Below are positions 5,696 through 8,615 of a stretch of 8,615 bases of DNA, in pieces. Source of the DNA: Actinomycetota bacterium (lineage in GTDB: Bacteria > Actinomycetota > Thermoleophilia > Solirubrobacterales > Solirubrobacteraceae). The stretch is taken from NCBI GenBank assembly GCA_005888335.1, contig VAWY01000078.1:1-8615 (forward strand). Direction: 5' to 3'. Each line of letters begins with the position of its first letter. Within the stretch, counting starts at the first letter, position 1. The notes below the pieces were generated by a model. That model was not told the DNA's origin and searched no databases. It saw only the letters and a program-made list of their open reading frames with translations. A program made the translations under genes and the position numbers.

Positions 5696-6268
5696 GTGAA
5701 GCCCAGGCTGATCTACTCGATGAGCGTCTCGGTGGACGGCTTTATCGCCGACCGCGACGGCGCGTTTGGATGGAGCGTCCCGAGCGACGAGCTGTTTCGC
5801 TTCCATCTCGAGCAGGTCCGCGGGCTCGGCAGCTGCCTGTTGGGCCGCAGGCTCTACGAGACGATGCTCGTGTGGGAGACGGATCCGTCGATGCGCGACA
5901 ACGAGGACACGGACGCGTTCGCCGACGTCTGGAGCGCGCTCCCGAAGGTCGTCTTCAGCCGCACGCTAGAAAGCGTCCAGGGCAACGCCCGGCTCGCCGA
6001 GGCGCCGCTCGCCGAGGAGGTCGCCGCGGCACTCGCCGCGACCGACAAGGATGTCTCGATCGGCGGCGCCGGCCTGGCCGCGGCGGCTGTCGAGCTCGGC
6101 CTTGTCGACGAGCTGCGCATGTTCCGCTATCCGGTCGTCGTCGGTGGCGGCACGCCGTTCCTGCCGCCGGTCACCGAAGACGTCCCGCTCGACCTGATCG
6201 AGACCAGAACGTTCGGCTCGCGCGTGATCTACGAGCGCTACGGGCGCGCCCGCGATGAGTCGGACTGA
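5696..6268 (+). CDS. Dihydrofolate reductase family protein (RibD C-terminal type)
   Basis: This 190-residue protein starts at GTG 5696. It is a stand-alone NADPH-dependent reductase domain related to the C-terminus of RibD and to DHFR; the true substrate of such homologues is usually unknown. Signature segments in order are SVSVDGFIADRDG (10-22), LLGRRLYETM (48-57), LPKVVFSRTL (82-91), SIGGAGLAAAAVELGLVDEL (121-140) and RYPVVVGGGTPFLP (144-157). The GGAGL phosphate-binding loop and the GRRLYETM motif are intact. The start lies 25 bases from a divergent methyltransferase, so the two promoters must overlap each other or the genes. The 3' end overlaps an SRPBCC gene stub by 14 bases, an arrangement typical of a two-gene unit. 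No Shine-Dalgarno is visible. Confidence 0.9.
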   Translation: MKPRLIYSMSVSVDGFIADRDGAFGWSVPSDELFRFHLEQVRGLGSCLLGRRLYETMLVWETDPSMRDNEDTDAFADVWSALPKVVFSRTLESVQGNARLAEAPLAEEVAAALAATDKDVSIGGAGLAAAAVELGLVDELRMFRYPVVVGGGTPFLPPVTEDVPLDLIETRTFGSRVIYERYGRARDESD

Positions 6269-6353
6269 CACCGCAGTCCGAGTCCTCAGCGCCTCGCCGG
6301 ACCGGGTACTCGCCGCGCTGACCGACCCCGACGCGCTTGCCGGGCCCGCTTAG
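6255..6353 (+). pseudogene. N-terminal stub of an SRPBCC / AHSA1-family gene
   Basis: ATG 6255 opens a frame reading MSRTDTAVRVLSASPDRVLA and then ALTDPDALAGPA before TAG 6351-6353. The first 28 residues match the beginning of AHSA1-type SRPBCC proteins (helix-grip fold, usually about 140-170 residues), where a Trp-containing strand should follow DALA. Here the frame ends after 32 residues, and no downstream frame resumes the fold. The gene overlaps the reductase by 14 bases, so it was probably translated together with it. The missing body lies somewhere between 6345 and the next gene, which suggests a deletion rather than a point error. Confidence 0.65.
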
Positions 6354-6682
6354 GGAGCGCCAACGGGACACCGTTCGCCGCTTCCGCTCAGCTGCAAATG
6401 CGAGCGCCGGCTCGCCGCCCGTCGCGCGCCTGGTTTGGACGACGAGCGAGCGTCGATGGCCTCGCCGACCAGGGACTCGGATCCACGCGGAAGCAGCAGC
6501 CGACTACAGCCGCGATTGATAGGCGCGGGCCTCGGGGTTGTCGGGGTGATGCGGCGTTGGGTGCGACCGCACAGGCAACGTGGCTGAAGCAGGCCGCCAA
6601 CCGGTCTCCTGGAGTGCGAAAGTCCTCGCGTGCGCTACGACGCACCACCGCTTGCAAGTCGCAATCACCCAGGAGGTTCGCG
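6354..6682. other. 329-bp stretch without a recognisable gene
   Basis: This follows the SRPBCC stub and ends at the ribosome binding site of the second reductase. Open frames exist in several phases, but their predicted peptides are arginine-, proline- and serine-rich with no family resemblance. No tRNA, repeat copy or clear promoter was found. It may contain the residue of the deleted SRPBCC gene and the promoter of the next gene. Confidence 0.55.
6671..6676 (+). promoter_or_regulatory. Ribosome binding site AGGAGG that fixes the reductase start
   Basis: AGGAGG is six bases upstream of GTG 6683, an ideal spacing. The reading frame is open far upstream (to about 6398), but the Shine-Dalgarno and the family's usual N-terminus select GTG 6683. 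Confidence 0.8.
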
Positions 6683-7288
6683 GTGCCGGACACCACATGC
6701 CACATGTCGATCTCACTGGACGGCTTCGTCGCCGGGCCGGACCAGAGCCGGGAGGATCCCCTCGGACGGCGCGGGCGGGAGCTGCACGGCTGGCACATCG
6801 GCGACCCGCGGGCCAACGACGCGGACAAGATCGCGAACGAGTGGCTCATGCGCCCCCGGGGTGCGTATGTGATGGGGCGGAACATGTTCGGCCCGATCCG
6901 CGGAGACTGGGATGAGGACTGGTCAGGCTGGTGGGGCCCCGAACCCCCGTATCACGCGCCGGTGTTCGTGCTGACCCATCACGGCCATGATTCGATCCAG
7001 ATGGACGGGGGGACGACGTTCCACTTCGTCACCGAGGGCTTCGAGGCGGCCTACTCCGCAGCGTGTGAGGCCGCCGGGGACAACGGGGTGGACATCGCCG
7101 GCGGTGCCTCGACCGTCCGGCAGGCGTTGATCGCCGGGGTGATCGACGAGCTCACCCTCGACATCGCGCCCGTCCTGCTCGGTTCGGGCGAGCGCATCTT
7201 CGACGGCGTTGAGTCCTTCGGCTTCGAGCCCACCGAGGTCCTTCATTCACCGCTGACCACCCATATCCGCTATCGCCGCGTCAGCTGA
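6683..7288 (+). CDS. Second dihydrofolate reductase family protein (RibD C-terminal type)
   Basis: This 201-residue protein is a diverged relative of the reductase at 5696. Segments in order are CHMSISLDGFVAGPDQSRED (6-25), AYVMGRNMFGPIRG (61-74), APVFVLTHH (92-100), FHFVTEGFEAAYSAACEAAG (113-132), DIAGGASTVRQALIAGVIDE (137-156) and LTLDIAPVLLGSGERIFDG (157-175). The DGF, GR-MFGP, GGAS and DIAPVLLG-G motifs of the family are intact. The WDEDWSGWWGPEPP insert (76-89) is typical of this subgroup. It is probably a soluble NADPH-dependent reductase of unknown substrate. It is a single-gene unit with a strong ribosome binding site. Only motif positions align with the other copy, so this is not a recent duplication. 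A minus-strand gene converges on its 3' end. Confidence 0.92.
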   Translation: MPDTTCHMSISLDGFVAGPDQSREDPLGRRGRELHGWHIGDPRANDADKIANEWLMRPRGAYVMGRNMFGPIRGDWDEDWSGWWGPEPPYHAPVFVLTHHGHDSIQMDGGTTFHFVTEGFEAAYSAACEAAGDNGVDIAGGASTVRQALIAGVIDELTLDIAPVLLGSGERIFDGVESFGFEPTEVLHSPLTTHIRYRRVS

Positions 7289-7317
7289 CTCCGCCGCCGC
7301 GCTGCGCAGCAGCATGG

Positions 7318-7554
7318 TCATTCACCCGGCTCGGTATGGCAGGTGGCGAGGCCGAGGCCGTCGGTGAACTACCCCAGCGCGGTGGCGGGGTGTACGCCTT
7401 CGGCGGTGAGGAACGCGTGCAGTTCGGCAAGCACGGCCGGACTGGCGTTGGTGAACATCCGTTCGCAGATCTGACTCAACTCGGTGGCCAGGGCGGTCCG
7501 GGGTGCGGCGGCCAGCGTGACCGGCTGGCCGAGGTGCGATCGGGGCGGGCTCAC
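7318..7554 (-). pseudogene. Small unidentified gene interrupted by an amber codon
   Basis: The GTG start at 7554-7552 has GGAGG six bases upstream, an ideal site, and overlaps the stop of the preceding minus-strand frame as GTGA. The product reads MSPPRSHLGQPVTLAAAPRT, then ELSQICERMFTNASPAVLAE and LHAFLTAEGVHPATALG, and meets TAG at 7369-7371 after 61 residues. Reading through, the same frame continues FTDGLGLATCHTEPGE to TGA 7318-7320, giving about 78 residues. I recall actinobacterial small proteins with a similar ending in which a Trp or other residue sits at this point, so TGG to TAG is a likely mutation. The protein looks alpha-helical and soluble. Function is unknown. The 61-residue form may still be made. 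Confidence 0.55.
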
Positions 7555-7655
7555 TTTCTGCCTCCGTTCGGTGTCCGGGTCGGATTGTCGCCGCTGTCGC
7601 GGGCGGCGAGAGCGTGGGCGAGGCGGTAGGTAGGCAGGATCGCGGTGTCCCCAGT
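7551..7655 (-). CDS. C-terminal part of a gene coupled to the small gene (start not found)
   Basis: The frame ending at TGA 7553-7551 reads TGDTAILPTYRLAHALAARD then SGDNPTRTPNGGRK. The GTGA overlap with the next gene and the ribosome binding site placed inside its last codons mark a real operon junction. Upstream of about 7655 the frame stays open but looks non-coding and runs through a 16-bp palindrome. The gene is probably truncated at its 5' side, or it is a very short peptide gene. The family is not recognised. Confidence 0.4.
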   Translation of the reverse strand, partial: TGDTAILPTYRLAHALAARDSGDNPTRTPNGGRK

Positions 7656-7658
7656 TCT

Positions 7659-7674
7659 GTTTCGCGCGCGAAAC
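7659..7674. repeat. 16-bp perfect palindrome
   Basis: GTTTCGCGCGCGAAAC is self-complementary over all 16 bases. It lies just upstream (minus sense) of the last believable codons of the coupled gene. It could be an operator for a dimeric regulator or mark a rearrangement boundary. Confidence 0.5.
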
Positions 7675-7901
7675 TCGGGAGCGACCGGGGGATCTGGCCT
7701 GACTACCGCAACCGCGGCAAAGCAGGTGTCCCGGCCAGCGAGCCGCGGGGCCTTCATCTCGCCACAAGCGGGGCCAGCTGCTTGCTGAGTCTCTGCTAGC
7801 GATCGGCTCGAAGTAGAAGAGAGGCGGCGGCCGTTCCCGCAGCGAACGAGATCCGGGAGTCGTCGGAGATCGCGGAGTCGACGAGAGCCGCGCCCACGCC
7901 G

Positions 7902-7936
7902 CTGCTCCTCGCGCGAAGCAGCGCTCTGTAGAGCAG
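7902..7936 (+). repeat. Dispersed GC-rich repeat, copy D, with hairpins
   Basis: The core TCCTCGCGCGAAGCAGCGCT (7906-7925) matches copies A and B with an A-to-G change in the loop. CTGCT (7902-7906) pairs with AGCAG (7917-7921) around the same 10-base loop as copy B, but with a C-G to T-A change on both arms. CTGCTC can alternatively pair with GAGCAG (7931-7936). Confidence 0.5.
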
Positions 7937-7966
7937 GCCGGTTGGATACCCAGTGGGAGTGCGGAG

Positions 7967-7977
7967 CTCGCGCAAAG
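7967..7977 (+). repeat. Dispersed GC-rich repeat, partial copy E
   Basis: CTCGCGCAAAG is an exact 11-base match to the core of copies A and B. It lies 23 bases downstream of the haloacid dehalogenase stop on the minus strand. Confidence 0.4.
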
Positions 7978-7999
7978 GCTGCGGTCACAACCCGGGGAC

Positions 8000-8615
8000 T
8001 CAGCTGGTCAGGCGGTCCGCCAGCTCGTGGAGGTCGCTGACCGAGACGTTGGCGTCGGGGTCTTCGCGAGCTGGTGAGCCCGGTCCGTACTCGAGCGGGC
8101 GGTCGACGAACGCCGTCTGCAGGCCGGACCTGCGCGCGCCCTTGAGATCGGCCGGGTGCGCGGCGACCAGCATGAGCTCGGGGGGCTCCAGGCCAAGGAG
8201 GCGCGCCGCGGTCTGGTACACCGCGGGCGCCGGCTTGTACGCCCGCGCGAGCTCGGCCGACAGCAGGCAGTCGAGGCGCAGGTCGCCGTGACGAGTGATG
8301 TCGACCAGAGGGAGACATGGGCATTGGAGAGCGCGGCGGTGACACGATCCCGGCGTAGCGCCTCGAGGCCGCTGCGCACGTCCGGCCAGGGGTCCAGTCG
8401 GTGCCAGGCGCCGACGAGCTCGCGGTGCGCCTCGACGGACAGATCGATCCCGCGCTCCGTCAGTACGACGTCGAGTGTTTCGCGGTGATGCTCGTCGAAG
8501 TTCCCCCACGGCCGCGCGCCGTCGGTCACTTCGCTGAGCACCGGCCAGTACTCGGCGCGCCAAGCGTCGGCCAGCTCCTCGGGGTCACCCGGCGCACCGC
8601 TCGTCCGAAACGCCT
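8000..8615 (-). pseudogene. Haloacid dehalogenase type II (HAD superfamily), one frameshift, cut by the window edge
   Basis: The gene enters at 8615 and ends at TGA 8002-8000. The first frame reads DPEELADAWRAEYWPVLSEV, FDEHHRETLDVVL, LDPWPDVRSGLEAL and VTAALSNAH, the last being HAD motif II with its Ser. One base is missing near 8308, and the next frame continues LVDITRHGDLRLD, SAELARAYKPAPAVY (the Lys of motif III), LMLVAAHPADLKGARRSGLQ (motif IV region with Asp) and TAFVDRPLEYGPG. The VAAH and RPLEYGPG segments are typical of type II haloacid dehalogenases, which hydrolyse the carbon-halogen bond of short 2-haloacids, though many homologues act on other substrates. The nucleophile Asp of motif I lies outside the window. 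The missing base falls in a CC run and could be a sequencing error. Confidence 0.82.

Larger units (their letters stand above)
7796..7984 (-). pseudogene. Possible C-terminal gene fragment, unidentified
   Basis: Between TGA 7987-7985 and TAG 7798-7796 the minus strand is open for 62 codons and reads ELRTPTGYPTGLLYRALLRA, then GVGAALVDSAISDDSRISFA and AGTAAASLLLRADR. The alternation of acidic turns and small hydrophobic helices looks protein-like. There is no start codon with a ribosome binding site, and the family is not recognised. Two copies of the dispersed repeat fall inside the frame, which argues against an intact gene. It is either a decayed 3' fragment or chance openness in GC-rich DNA. 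Confidence 0.22.

Noticed and set aside
5281..6258. 325-codon plus-strand open frame
   Set aside because: It is antisense to the methyltransferase and out of phase with the reductase. The composition is Arg-rich and low in complexity, and both real genes overlap it.
7301..7310. GCTGCGCAGC palindrome between the convergent reductase and small gene
   Set aside because: It is only ten bases with a short effective stem and no T-run. This is easily expected by chance at this GC content.
7336..7629. Plus-strand ORF over the small minus-strand gene
   Set aside because: The minus strand has an ideal ribosome binding site and GTGA coupling. The plus-strand product is Gly-rich and featureless.
1..8615. 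tRNA genes, CRISPR arrays, transposase or integrase genes
   Set aside because: No T-loop/acceptor pattern, regularly spaced repeats or DDE, serine or tyrosine recombinase motifs were seen on reading. A dedicated RNA or repeat scan was not possible here.

Overview
The window is GC-rich throughout, with GTG/TTG/ATG starts, ATGA and GTGA stop-start overlaps and compact divergent genes. This points to a high-GC actinobacterium. The short N-terminal domain fused to a nucleotide cyclase, the ASCH protein and the RdmC-like hydrolase would fit a soil Thermoleophilia/Solirubrobacterales-type lineage, but that placement is inference. No rRNA, tRNA, CRISPR array, transposase or integrase was seen.

Left part (1-2791): the 3' tip of an upstream gene is coupled by an ATGA overlap to an intact short-chain dehydrogenase. 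An RdmC-like alpha/beta hydrolase follows. It carries two one-base frameshifts and has lost its C-terminal third at a junction marked by a perfect 9-bp hairpin. After the junction comes what looks like the tail of a SAM-dependent methyltransferase. Then comes an intact protein joining a DUF6582-like domain to a class III nucleotide cyclase homology domain.

Middle (2792-5136): a structured intergenic stretch with competing hairpins precedes an ASCH-domain gene that carries two compensating one-base indels. The ASCH gene ends in a strong hairpin and a copy of a dispersed GC-rich repeat. Two overlapping small genes for exported cysteine-containing proteins follow. They lie in a patch of visibly lower GC, and the second belongs to a recognisable but unnamed actinobacterial family. 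A 314-bp intergenic stretch with several palindromes closes this part.

Right part (5137-8615): a class I methyltransferase (-) and a DHFR/RibD-C-like reductase (+) diverge with only 25 bp between start codons. The reductase overlaps a 32-codon stub of an SRPBCC/AHSA1 gene. After 329 bp without a gene, a second DHFR/RibD-C-like reductase has an ideal ribosome binding site. On the minus strand lie a small unidentified gene cut by an amber codon, the C-terminal tip of its GTGA-coupled partner, a possible ORF fragment, and a haloacid dehalogenase type II gene that has one frameshift and runs off the right edge.

All five inferred frameshifts can be explained as one-base changes in short homopolymer runs. 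Sequencing or assembly error is therefore a serious alternative to true gene decay. No coherent new multi-gene system is evident. The best leads are the dispersed repeat with a compensatory stem change, the competing-hairpin leader upstream of the ASCH gene, the atypical cyclase active site and the coupled secreted pair.
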